IMG/VR virus record: IMGVR_UViG_3300048921_000575
Coordinates: 1-37,351 of that record
Source: a virus
Direction: 5' to 3' (one strand)
DNA length: 37,351 nt
The notes under the pieces are model-generated. The model ran no database searches. It was not told the DNA's origin and worked only from the letters and a program-made list of their open reading frames with translations. Of the stretch, positions 1 to 6,945 are shown piece after piece. The position numbers and the translations under genes were made by a program. Each line of letters opens with the position of its first letter. Position 1 is the stretch's first letter.

Positions 1-80
1 ATGCGCTCCCCGGCCCTCACCGCCCTGCTTGCTGCGCATGAGGCGGGACAGCAGCGGGACGGATTGGCAGGCAAAAAAAA

Positions 81-104
81 GCCCCTGAGCGTGCGCTCAG
101 GGGC
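81..104 (-). terminator. Intrinsic terminator, probably of the host tRNA-Ser
   Basis: A perfect 10-bp stem (GCCCCTGAGC / GCTCAGGGGC) closes a GTGC loop. On the minus strand it is followed by eight T residues; on the plus strand by TTTTCT. It lies just after the tRNA-Ser-like 3' end at 116-130 read on the minus strand, so it most likely ends that host transcription unit. It may also work for plus-strand transcription. Confidence 0.85.
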
Positions 105-115
105 TTTTCTACAAC

Positions 116-130
116 TGGCGGAGCGGGAGG
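116..130 (-). other. Putative attachment-site core: tRNA-Ser 3' end fragment
   Basis: Read on the minus strand this is CCTCCCGCTCCGCCA, which matches the acceptor strand, discriminator G and CCA end of a bacterial tRNA-Ser. Upstream of it no TTCGAAT T-loop continues the tRNA, so only the last 15 or so bases remain. P4-type integrases commonly target tRNA 3' ends, and the integrase starts 135 bp away. I infer this is one prophage junction, with the intact tRNA at the other end beyond this window. The partner att copy is not visible, so this rests on the tRNA match and the context. Confidence 0.5.
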
Positions 131-151
131 CCGATTTGGCCGTTTCATGCC

Positions 152-260
152 GTCTCATATAATCGCAACACCCCGGCGTATCAAGCATTGCGACTCCACA
201 CCCTTACCATCTTGTCTCATACAATCGCACCCATAAGCATGGGGCAAATAATGGGGCAAA
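152..260. repeat. Direct repeats upstream of the integrase, candidate arm-type sites
   Basis: Two 16-bp copies of GTCTCATAYAATCGCA lie at 152-167 and 214-229, differing at one base. Two copies of ATGGGGCAAA lie at 239-248 and 251-260, just before the integrase start. Short direct repeats beside the core are typical binding sites for the integrase N-terminal domain or excisionase. They also overlap where the integrase promoter should be, so they could mediate autoregulation. The assignment is by position and repetition only. Confidence 0.5.
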
Positions 261-264
261 CTCG

Positions 265-1419
265 ATGGCAAGACCCACAAACCGACTGAGCGCCCGCGCC
301 GTCCAGACCACGGCCAAGCAAGGCTACCACGCCGATGGCGCCGGCCTTTATCTCCTAGTTGGCCCGACCGGTGCGAAGTCTTGGGTACTGCGGTATCAAC
401 GGGGCGGCAGGCGGCGGGAGATGGGCCTGGGCTCTGCGGCCGTGGTGACCTTGCAGGAGGCACGAGCATCTGCCCTGAGCCAGCGCAAAATCCTGGTCAC
501 CGGTGAAGATCCGATATCGGCACGCCGGGTCGCCCGATCCGCCGGCGCTTCTTTCGGAGAGGCTGCGGATGCTTATATTACCTCCCACCAGACAGCCTGG
601 AAGAACGATGCGCAGGCGGATCAGTGGGCGCAATCTCTACGCGACTACGGCCCGGCTCGGTCCACGCCCGTAGCGGAGGTGGATACTCACCTGGTGATGG
701 CATGCCTCAGGCCGATATGGGAAGCGAAAACCGTGACAGCAACACGCGTACGGGGGCGCATTGAGCGGGTGCTCGACTGGGCCAAGGTGCACGGAATGCG
801 GGAGGGCGAGAATCCGGCCCGGTGGCGCGGCCACTTGGAGAATCTGCTCCCCAAACCCAGCAAAGTCAGCAAAACTCAGCACCACGCAGCAATGCCCTAT
901 GCAGATGCCTCAGCCTTCATGGCCGTCCTATCCCAGCGAGATGCCCGATCGCGGCGAGCGCTGCGCTTCACGATCCTCACGGCGGCGCGAACTGAAGAAG
1001 TTACCGGCGCTCAGTGGGCTGAGTTTGATCTGGCGCGGAAGCTCTGGACCATTCCTGCAATGCGAATGAAGGGCGGACGGGAACACGCTGTTCCCCTAAC
1101 CGATGCGGCCATCAGCATTCTGGCTCCCCTGCCACGCACCGAACCACCGTTCGCACTTTCTGAGAACGCAATGCTTTACTTGCTGCAGAAGACGCCTCCA
1201 AAAGGGCTGGGGCTCCCGTTTACCGTTCATGGGTTCCGATCTAGCTTTCGCGACTGGGCGGCTGAGACGACCGATTTCCCTCATGAAGTTGTAGAGATGG
1301 CGCTAGCTCATGCAATTCGAAATAAAGCCGAAGCAGCGTATCGCCGCGGTCAGCTCCTCGAAAAACGCGCCCTACTAATGGACGCATGGGCCGAATATTT
1401 ACTAGGACCAAAACATTGA
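265..1419 (+). CDS. int: Tyrosine-type site-specific integrase (P4 family)
   Basis: This 384-aa recombinase would integrate and excise the prophage. Residues 1-90 are a DUF4102-like arm-binding domain (GYHADGAGLYLLV, KSWVLRYQRGGRRREMGLG). Residues 95-190 are the core-binding domain. The catalytic domain shows R242 (AARTEE), probable K269 (RMKGGREHAVPL), H322-x-x-R325 (HGFR), H349 (LAHAIRNK) and nucleophile Y359 (AAYRRG), so the active site looks complete. Length is normal for the family. The ATG at 265 follows two ATGGGGCAAA repeats and has no strong ribosome-binding site. The gene faces into the prophage, away from the tRNA-like fragment. No recombination directionality factor was recognised nearby. 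Confidence 0.95.
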   Translation: MARPTNRLSARAVQTTAKQGYHADGAGLYLLVGPTGAKSWVLRYQRGGRRREMGLGSAAVVTLQEARASALSQRKILVTGEDPISARRVARSAGASFGEAADAYITSHQTAWKNDAQADQWAQSLRDYGPARSTPVAEVDTHLVMACLRPIWEAKTVTATRVRGRIERVLDWAKVHGMREGENPARWRGHLENLLPKPSKVSKTQHHAAMPYADASAFMAVLSQRDARSRRALRFTILTAARTEEVTGAQWAEFDLARKLWTIPAMRMKGGREHAVPLTDAAISILAPLPRTEPPFALSENAMLYLLQKTPPKGLGLPFTVHGFRSSFRDWAAETTDFPHEVVEMALAHAIRNKAEAAYRRGQLLEKRALLMDAWAEYLLGPKH

Positions 1420-1964
1420 ATATCAATGCAATTGTTGCAGCACAGATCGCTGCTGAAAAAAACTCCACACTAAGCTCAACCGACGTTATCGCCATTGCGA
1501 CCGGAATAATCGCACTGCTTGCACTGATAACTTCTCTCTACTTCGGCTGGCTACAGAGACGTTCATATCATTTGAGCGCCAAGCCGATTCTTGACTTCGA
1601 ACTCGGCACGCGCGACACACTTCTATCTGTGTTAAACGAAGGAATTGGACCTGCCATCGTTCATAGCTTTGTTTGCCGCACTAAGGGAGAGACGATAGAC
1701 CTCCTCACCGACGCAGGCATGAGCAGGTGCTGCGATCTTCTTACAGAAGGTACGGAGGTGGGAGTCGGCCTGCTTCTTTACTCAATTAGCAAAGATTCGG
1801 TGATCGGCGTGGGTACAAAGTGCCTTGTCATTAAAGCTCCGACACAACCTGAGCAAGCTTGCAGAATTCGAATTCGCGAGAATTACGCCACATTCGAGCT
1901 AGAAATTCACTATTCATGCATATACGGAAACTCGTACAGCACCCTGCACTCCGGCTTCCAGTAG
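1386..1964 (+). CDS. Hypothetical single-span membrane protein, AT-rich cargo
   Basis: This 192-aa protein has no family I recognise. One hydrophobic segment at about residues 32-54 (IAIATGIIALLALITSLYFG) is followed by a basic stretch (QRRSYH), suggesting an N-terminal anchor and a soluble C-terminal domain of about 140 residues on the cytoplasmic side. The ORF overlaps the integrase end. A TTG at 1416 overlapping the integrase stop, with AGGA eight bases upstream, is a plausible alternative start. Its DNA is clearly more AT-rich than the phage backbone, which suggests separate acquisition. Genes next to prophage integrases often carry accessory traits such as superinfection exclusion, but nothing here proves one. 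Confidence 0.65.
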   Translation: MGRIFTRTKTLNINAIVAAQIAAEKNSTLSSTDVIAIATGIIALLALITSLYFGWLQRRSYHLSAKPILDFELGTRDTLLSVLNEGIGPAIVHSFVCRTKGETIDLLTDAGMSRCCDLLTEGTEVGVGLLLYSISKDSVIGVGTKCLVIKAPTQPEQACRIRIRENYATFELEIHYSCIYGNSYSTLHSGFQ

Positions 1965-2251
1965 ACGTGCGAGTGCAGCGATGAAGCCCAGTGCATTTGC
2001 AGGCCGGTGCGGTCTGTCGCGAAAGCTACATACGGCACTCGCGGATACAGGAGGGCTTGCGCACAGTCCTAAGAACTAGGGCCCTTCTGCCACCTGCCCC
2101 CCAGGCAGCGGGCCTGCTGAGCGCATCCCGTTGATTCTCTTGAACATTCCGGCGCGGCAACGACCACCAAAGACACCATTTCATGCCCATATGTATCAAT
2201 CGCTTACAGGACAATAGGGTGCAGCGGGCTGAAGCGGACAGGCCGGGCGCT
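1965..2251. other. Intergenic region without a convincing gene
   Basis: These 287 bp separate the plus-strand membrane-protein gene from a convergent minus-strand gene. A 62-codon minus-strand ORF (2026-2214) is present, but its product looks like random GC-rich translation and I do not call it. I see no tRNA, clear terminator with a T-run, or repeat array. Confidence 0.5.
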
Positions 2252-2602
2252 CTACCTCTCGCCCGGTAGTTTCAGCGCTTCGCTCAGCCGTCGCTCCTGC
2301 TGCAACTGGGTGGCCGAGCGCTTCGGCTGCGCGCGCTCTTCCGGCTTGGCCGTCAGCTGCTGCACCGCCTGTCGCAGCGGCACACCCTCCAGAATCCGGG
2401 CCGCACACCACCGCTCGGCGTAGCGCTTCCCTTGTCTCACACTGGCCGCGCTGACCCGCTTGTCCTGCCACAGCTTCCGGCAGGAGAGGACCACCGAGAT
2501 GCCATTGGCACCTGGCTGGACGTTGGCGATCTGCCGGCCGTTCCACCACAGCGCCCACGATTCACCGAACTGCACCCAGCCTTGTGGCCGAGGGGCGGTC
2601 AT
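2252..2602 (-). CDS. Hypothetical protein
   Basis: I do not recognise this 116-aa protein. It starts MTAPRPQGWVQFGESWALWW and has an aromatic N-terminal half (FGESWALWWNGRQIANVQPG) that looks like a small beta fold. A basic helical second half follows (KRYAERWCAARILEG, RQAVQQLTAKPEERAQPK). An upstream in-frame ATG at 2656 would add 18 residues; I prefer 2602 because the added residues look non-coding, although neither start has a strong ribosome-binding site. It lies 78 bp downstream of another minus-strand unknown, and the two probably form one transcript divergent from the SRAP gene. Confidence 0.6.
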   Translation of the reverse strand: MTAPRPQGWVQFGESWALWWNGRQIANVQPGANGISVVLSCRKLWQDKRVSAASVRQGKRYAERWCAARILEGVPLRQAVQQLTAKPEERAQPKRSATQLQQERRLSEALKLPGER

Positions 2603-2680
2603 GAATCCGGTATGGTCACAGGGCGGGCGCATGCTGGGCAGGATACGGCTGGGCATCTCAAATTCCGCGACTGGCGGAAA

Positions 2681-3073
2681 TCACCCTGCCAGGAGATTGA
2701 TGCACGGCCCCGCCGGTCGCTCGTTCGGCTGGACCACGTTCCGCGAGGCATCACCTTGGGGACGGAGGGTGCAGCGGCTCGGTAAAGACCATAGGCCGTC
2801 CGCGTTGCGGTCCGAGTTCCAGTCGGAGCCGGACAGCGTTCCATCCAGTAGATGCGGGCGCCGGGACGCGCGGTAGATCGCATCCGCAACAGCCTCCATC
2901 TCTTCGGCAAACCACCGGTAGCCGTTGACGCAGATCGCAACTGGCTGATCATCGGGATGTGGATAGTGGGGCAGCACCTCCTGCAGCTTCACAGCTGCCT
3001 CCCGAACGGTGAGATCTCGGAAGCCGGGCGTTGCTGCCCAGTGGTCAAGAATTCGCACGGCACCCGGCGTCAT
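2681..3073 (-). CDS. Hypothetical protein beside the SRAP gene
   Basis: This 130-aa protein is not recognised. The first 75 residues look like a genuine soluble domain (VREAAVKLQEVLPHYPHPDDQ, ICVNGYRWFAEEMEAVADAI). The last 50 residues are richer in Arg, Pro and Ser and may be disordered. Its start codon lies 17 bp from a perfect-armed 17-bp palindrome in the divergent promoter region it shares with the SRAP gene, so the two may be co-regulated. Functional linkage to DNA repair is inference from position only. Confidence 0.55.
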   Translation of the reverse strand: MTPGAVRILDHWAATPGFRDLTVREAAVKLQEVLPHYPHPDDQPVAICVNGYRWFAEEMEAVADAIYRASRRPHLLDGTLSGSDWNSDRNADGLWSLPSRCTLRPQGDASRNVVQPNERPAGPCINLLAG

Positions 3074-3089
3074 GGCGGCATTCCTTCAC

Positions 3090-3106
3090 TATCTGGGCAC
3101 CAGATA
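3090..3106. promoter_or_regulatory. 17-bp palindrome, candidate operator in a divergent promoter
   Basis: TATCTGG-GCA-CCAGATA has perfect 7-bp arms around three bases. It lies between the divergent genes starting at 3073 (minus) and 3170 (plus), immediately upstream of the former. Its size and symmetry suit a dimeric repressor or activator. It does not resemble the phage TTTAGC-N5-GCTAAA operators or a LexA box that I know, so the binding protein is unknown. Confidence 0.5.
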
Positions 3107-3169
3107 CTCACGCCAACGGCGTAAAAGTGACGCGAATGCTCCCACCCTTAATGCGCCCGAGGTCACAGT

Positions 3170-3838
3170 ATGTGCGGCCGATTCGTCCAAACCCCGATCC
3201 GAGATGCCGCCAGCCTGGGCTTCCCCCGGCTGGTGGGCGACCTACTGTCCATGCCGGCCAGCTACAACCTGGCGCCCACCCAGCGCGCTGCCGTGGTCCT
3301 GGACCGTGGCGAAGGCCTCCAGCTGCAGCGGCTGGCCTGGGGGCTCCTGCCCTTCTGGGCGAAGGCGAAGAAGCTGCAGGGGGCGACCATCAATGCCCGC
3401 ATCGAGACGGTGGCCACCAAACCTGCGTTCCGTTCGGCGTTCAAGAAGCACCGGTGCCTGATCCCTATGGCCGGGTACTACGAATGGTCGGTCAATGCCG
3501 AGGACGGGAAGAAGGATCCGTGGTTCATCCACGCGGCCGGGCCACTCTGGGCGGCCGGCCTGTGGGAAGACACCAACCCCCTACTCGACCCGGACAACCT
3601 GGGCACCTTCACCGTGATCACCGGCGACAGCAGCGGCGTGTCGGCCGACATCCACGACCGCATGCCGGTGTGGCTGGAACCGGGCCAGGCTGAAGAATGG
3701 ATTGCCGCATCGCCCGACGATGCCATGGCGATGCTGCTGGCCAGTGGCCCACCGGCGATGGAGGCTTATCGCGTCAGCCGTGCAGTCAACAGCCCGAGAT
3801 CAAACCACGAGAGCCTGCTACAGCCCGTGCCGCATTGA
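3170..3838 (+). CDS. yedK: SOS response-associated peptidase family protein (SRAP, YedK/HMCES)
   Basis: SRAP proteins form a covalent thiazolidine link with abasic sites in single-stranded DNA and protect them. All key residues are in the expected places in this 222-aa protein: Cys2 directly after the initiator Met (MCGRF), Asn75 (INARIET), Glu105 (AGYYEW) and His162 (DIHDRMPV). The YNLAPTQ motif near residue 32 is also typical. A GAGG eight bases before the ATG supports the start. It is divergent from 2681-3073, with a palindrome between them. SRAP genes are normally chromosomal SOS genes; as phage cargo it could protect replicating DNA or help overcome DNA-damaging host defences, which is inference. 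Confidence 0.95.
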   Translation: MCGRFVQTPIRDAASLGFPRLVGDLLSMPASYNLAPTQRAAVVLDRGEGLQLQRLAWGLLPFWAKAKKLQGATINARIETVATKPAFRSAFKKHRCLIPMAGYYEWSVNAEDGKKDPWFIHAAGPLWAAGLWEDTNPLLDPDNLGTFTVITGDSSGVSADIHDRMPVWLEPGQAEEWIAASPDDAMAMLLASGPPAMEAYRVSRAVNSPRSNHESLLQPVPH

Positions 3839-3848
3839 TCTTAGCCCA

Positions 3849-4526
3849 CTACTTCTTCAAGGAAGTTGCGAATGAGTCCGGATGATAGGGAACCTCAAAC
3901 TGCACGGGACTCATGCCCTTTCCCTGTTCAATTAGCGCATCCGCTTTCGCAGGAACTTCAGCAAGCATATCTAGATACGCCTTGTGCTTCTTTGTACCCA
4001 TCTCAAGGTCCGGCTCATCGCTTTCCAGCTGTTGTTTAATGTGCCAGTCCAGCATCCAACATTGCCCATAGCAGGCCTTGAGCAACCACTCGTAGTCCCT
4101 AATCAGCTTGGCGAGGCGATCGGATTTTCCGAACTCAGTGAACTCTGCACGGACAGCATCATTACCCTGATCCTTCTTCAAAACAAACTCATTTAGTTTC
4201 GCAACGTGCCCGTGGATCAACTGGTATAGAACCCGCTTCGAACTCGGCAGATGCAAAACAGCGTCTTTGTAGTGCGCTTGATAGATTGGATTCGAAACGG
4301 GAATGGTGGAAGACGGCTCGATTACATTAGCGCCAAAGGCCTGAAGCGCTCTCTGAAGACCGAAGAAGATCCGATGAACTTGCTTGTGAAGGTCTACCAA
4401 CTCCTCCACCAATAGCTTCTTGGTTCTTCGTGCTCTGAGTCTCCAAAGGACGTATGAGGTGAACTGGGCAAGGAACCAGCCCGCCACCAAACCGTAGAGA
4501 ACCTTTTGCCATTCAACACCGGTCAT
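3849..4526 (-). CDS. Hypothetical membrane-anchored helical protein, AT-rich cargo
   Basis: This 225-aa protein is not recognised. A hydrophobic N-terminus (about residues 9-28, LYGLVAGWFLAQFTSYVLW) is followed by a positive cluster (RLRARRTKK), giving an anchor with a cytoplasmic domain of about 190 residues. That domain is predicted largely helical (VDLHKQVHRIFFGLQRALQ, KLIRDYEWLLKACYGQCW). The gene is noticeably more AT-rich than the tail genes before it and lies 40 bp downstream of the last of them, the usual place for a moron at the end of a late operon. It may be late-transcribed or have its own promoter. Superinfection exclusion or host modification is possible but unproven. Confidence 0.7.
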   Translation of the reverse strand: MTGVEWQKVLYGLVAGWFLAQFTSYVLWRLRARRTKKLLVEELVDLHKQVHRIFFGLQRALQAFGANVIEPSSTIPVSNPIYQAHYKDAVLHLPSSKRVLYQLIHGHVAKLNEFVLKKDQGNDAVRAEFTEFGKSDRLAKLIRDYEWLLKACYGQCWMLDWHIKQQLESDEPDLEMGTKKHKAYLDMLAEVPAKADALIEQGKGMSPVQFEVPYHPDSFATSLKK

Positions 4527-4565
4527 AGAACCTATCCAATTCGGGGCAACAACCGTTAGCTCACC

Positions 4566-4799
4566 TCAAATCTGCAGTTCCAGCAAGGGGAGATTCGGCG
4601 CTATCTCTAAAACTCTTCCAGCCCGCACCCACACGTTATATGGAATATTGCCCCCCAGCACGCCAATGGCCCGCATCTGCGCCCCATCGTAGGTGGTCAG
4701 GCTGCTCGTGCCGTCCGCGTTATGGGCGGTGACCGTCGCCAGCAGCCGAGGGCTGGCGCTGACCAGCCCGGCGAATTCGTCCCACAGTTCAGTCCGCAT
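4566..4799 (-). CDS. Small protein at the end of the tail operon
   Basis: This 77-aa protein starts MRTELWDEFAGLVSASPRLL and contains alternating polar and hydrophobic stretches suggestive of a small beta domain (ATVTAHNADGTSSLTTYDG, VWVRAGRVLEIAPNLPLLE). The start overlaps the upstream tail-hub gene by 11 bp, so the two are probably coupled and the product is likely a virion or tail-assembly component. I do not recognise a named family. Confidence 0.65.
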   Translation of the reverse strand: MRTELWDEFAGLVSASPRLLATVTAHNADGTSSLTTYDGAQMRAIGVLGGNIPYNVWVRAGRVLEIAPNLPLLELQI

Positions 4800-6609
4800 C
4801 GGTGTAGTGCCTTTCTAGGGTGATGGTTTGCTCGATCACGGCTGCCTTGTCGCTGATCCGGGCCTCGGTCCTGACCGCGGTGCACAAGCCGTGCCAGGTG
4901 CCGGCCTCGCCCACGACCTCCACCAGGTCCAGCGGCAGGACCCGCCCGACCTCGCCCGGCCGCAGCGGGCCGGCGAACAGGGGCAGCACCAGGTCGATCG
5001 CCGCTTGCTCGCCGCGATCGGCCAGGATGTTCCGGCCGCGCTCGGCCGCCACGGCGCTGGTGTTGATCAGCGGGCTGCTCACCTGCTGAGCGAACAGTTG
5101 GCCCGCCTCGCCGGCGCGGCGCACCTTGCAGGTCACGCCCTTCCCTGCCAGCTCACCGGTGACCACCACGGCGTCATATAGGGGCGCGCTGCGCACCTGC
5201 AGGCTTTCGTTGGACACGATGTCCTCTTGCACCACGTGGTCAGGGGTCCGGTCGCGCCAATCCCATGGGCTGTGCGGATACCTCGCTCGCACGCGCAGGC
5301 TGGCGTCGGCGGGGTGGGACTGCACCACGCCCCCGCTCGCCTCGGCAAGCCGGCTGATGGCGTCCAGCGCCGGCGTGGCGTCGTAGAACCATGCGCCTGC
5401 TGGCACCAGCCAATCCACGGTGTCGTAGCTGGAGGAGAACCCGGTATCGGCCAGCTCCTCTGCCACCAGCTGCGCCGCGCTGCGCTCCTCGGTGGTGGTC
5501 TTCACCCTGCCCGGAGCATACGGGGCGGCCAGCAACGCAGTGCGCGATCGCCCGGTCAACGTGACGCCGGCACGGCTCCACTCTCGGCGCTGGCCGTAGC
5601 CTTCCACGATAGCCGTCCACACGTACCCGTTGAGGGTGATCTCCACGAGTCGCGGCCCGGCTGCTGTCGGTTTGAGCAGGGCGAGGTGGTTCGTGTCGGC
5701 CAGTTCGAGGTCGTAGCTGCTGCCCCACGCGTCGACACTGGACGAGATCGAGACGCTTTCGATCTGGATGGGCAGCCGGTCGGGCAGCCTAACCACGGAA
5801 ATACTGTTGATCACGACATAGGTCCTTCGTTGTGGGCGCACCATGTAGCAGGCGGAAACGCCTAAGTTCAGTGGGGCCAGGCCGCTGCCCAGCATCACCG
5901 GGCAGCCAAGATTGAGGCCGACATAGTTCCCAGCCGGCCAGATGGGTTCGGGATCTGGGTCAGGGTCGGGGTTCGCGCCAGGCGGAACTACACGCCAAGG
6001 GACAGCCTTGGCCGGCCCCCACGGCAGCCTGGCGGCCCGCCGAGACAGCCCCGGGTGCAGCCACCCCCACCGCATGGAGGCGCCGGCGCGCGCCGGGCTG
6101 CCGCGCCACTGCAGGGACGCCCCGCCATCCGCCCGCGGTGCCGCGTACCAAGGCAGAGCGCCTGCGGCGCGCTGAACCCTCATGAAGCCTTGCCAGTCCA
6201 GCGAGATCGCGGACCGCTCCCTGCCCTGCATGGACCAGGGGAGAACGGCAGCAGCCAACACCTGCGGCGAGCTGGCCTGCCAACGCAATGACAGCGCACG
6301 CCCGAGCAGCTCAGAAATACCCCAGGCCACCGAGTGGCCCGCCCCGATCTTTTCAGCGACGCCCCAGTCCATCACTCCCTGGGCAGTGATCGAGTCTGCC
6401 CTTCCCCATGTCGCAGATGAGACCTTTCGGACTTTCCCGGCGGCGCCACGCCACCGCATCAAAGAGGTGGAATGAAGAGCCCTGAGGACTGGCTCAGGCC
6501 CGGGACCATCGTTCCAGTCCGTGCCAAGGTCAAGAGACAAGAAGCCGCCCAACCCGGCGTGCAGCGGCCCCAAATTGAGCTGTGCGTAACGCCCGTCAAA
6601 GTCACGCAT
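4789..6609 (-). CDS. Tail hub / baseplate protein with an N-terminal Trp-repeat region
   Basis: This 606-aa tail protein has two parts. Residues 1-255 hold an unusual repeat region: 11 Trp residues (W53, 68, 82, 96, 110, 125, 139, 154, 168, 181, 197) spaced almost exactly 14-15 apart, flanked by two related LNLG segments (about 10-30 and 231-251) and a DPDPDPEP linker. Residues 262-606 look like the gp27/gpD tail-hub fold (RLPDRLPIQIESVSISSSVD, YDLELADTNHLALL, GLCTAVRTEARISDKAA, ITLERHY). That assignment is by general pattern, not a decisive motif. Such hubs sit at the tail tip and connect tube to adsorption apparatus. The gene starts 6 bp after the previous tail gene and overlaps the next. 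Confidence 0.65.
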   Translation of the reverse strand: MRDFDGRYAQLNLGPLHAGLGGFLSLDLGTDWNDGPGPEPVLRALHSTSLMRWRGAAGKVRKVSSATWGRADSITAQGVMDWGVAEKIGAGHSVAWGISELLGRALSLRWQASSPQVLAAAVLPWSMQGRERSAISLDWQGFMRVQRAAGALPWYAAPRADGGASLQWRGSPARAGASMRWGWLHPGLSRRAARLPWGPAKAVPWRVVPPGANPDPDPDPEPIWPAGNYVGLNLGCPVMLGSGLAPLNLGVSACYMVRPQRRTYVVINSISVVRLPDRLPIQIESVSISSSVDAWGSSYDLELADTNHLALLKPTAAGPRLVEITLNGYVWTAIVEGYGQRREWSRAGVTLTGRSRTALLAAPYAPGRVKTTTEERSAAQLVAEELADTGFSSSYDTVDWLVPAGAWFYDATPALDAISRLAEASGGVVQSHPADASLRVRARYPHSPWDWRDRTPDHVVQEDIVSNESLQVRSAPLYDAVVVTGELAGKGVTCKVRRAGEAGQLFAQQVSSPLINTSAVAAERGRNILADRGEQAAIDLVLPLFAGPLRPGEVGRVLPLDLVEVVGEAGTWHGLCTAVRTEARISDKAAVIEQTITLERHYTDAD

Positions 6610-6615
6610 CTGCGG

Positions 6616-6945
6616 TTAGCCCTCGATAGCCGGCAGCACCCAGTCCTGGACGGCAGCGTTCTGCAGGCCGCGGTCATCGATGCCAAGAACCATGTACCGC
6701 ATCGAAGGGTTCAGACCTCGAACACGCCAGATACCCGCCGGCGTGGATCGAGCCATCGCCACGACAATCATGGAAGTGCGCTCCAGCACCACGATTCGGC
6801 CGACGCTAGGCTGATTGAGGATCTTGAACCGGCCATCTGGGGCGTCAGGGTCTGATCCGACAGGGGCGTCGCCTGCAAGATAGCCCTTCCCCGCCCAGCG
6901 GTACGCCATCGAGACACGGGTGAGCCCGACATTCGTGCCCTTCAT
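6616..6945 (-). CDS. Hypothetical tail-tip protein
   Basis: This 109-aa protein (MKGTNVGLTRVSMAYRWAGK) is not assigned to a named family. It is beta-rich with Gly/Asp turns (DAPDGRFKILNQPSVGRIVV, GIWRVRGLNPSMRYMVLG), suggesting a small sandwich domain. The ATG at 6945 overlaps the preceding stop as ATGA, which supports this start over an in-frame GTG at 6951. Its place inside the tail operon implies a virion role. Confidence 0.7.
   Translation of the reverse strand: MKGTNVGLTRVSMAYRWAGKGYLAGDAPVGSDPDAPDGRFKILNQPSVGRIVVLERTSMIVVAMARSTPAGIWRVRGLNPSMRYMVLGIDDRGLQNAAVQDWVLPAIEG

Noticed and set aside
1-162. 53-codon ORF running from base 1
   Set aside because: It runs through the perfect terminator hairpin and the tRNA-like end, so it is not a plausible coding sequence.
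2196-2558. 120-codon minus-strand ORF overlapping 2252-2602 in another frame
   Set aside because: Arg/Ala/Gly-rich and without internal pattern; the overlapping frame has a more protein-like aromatic domain.
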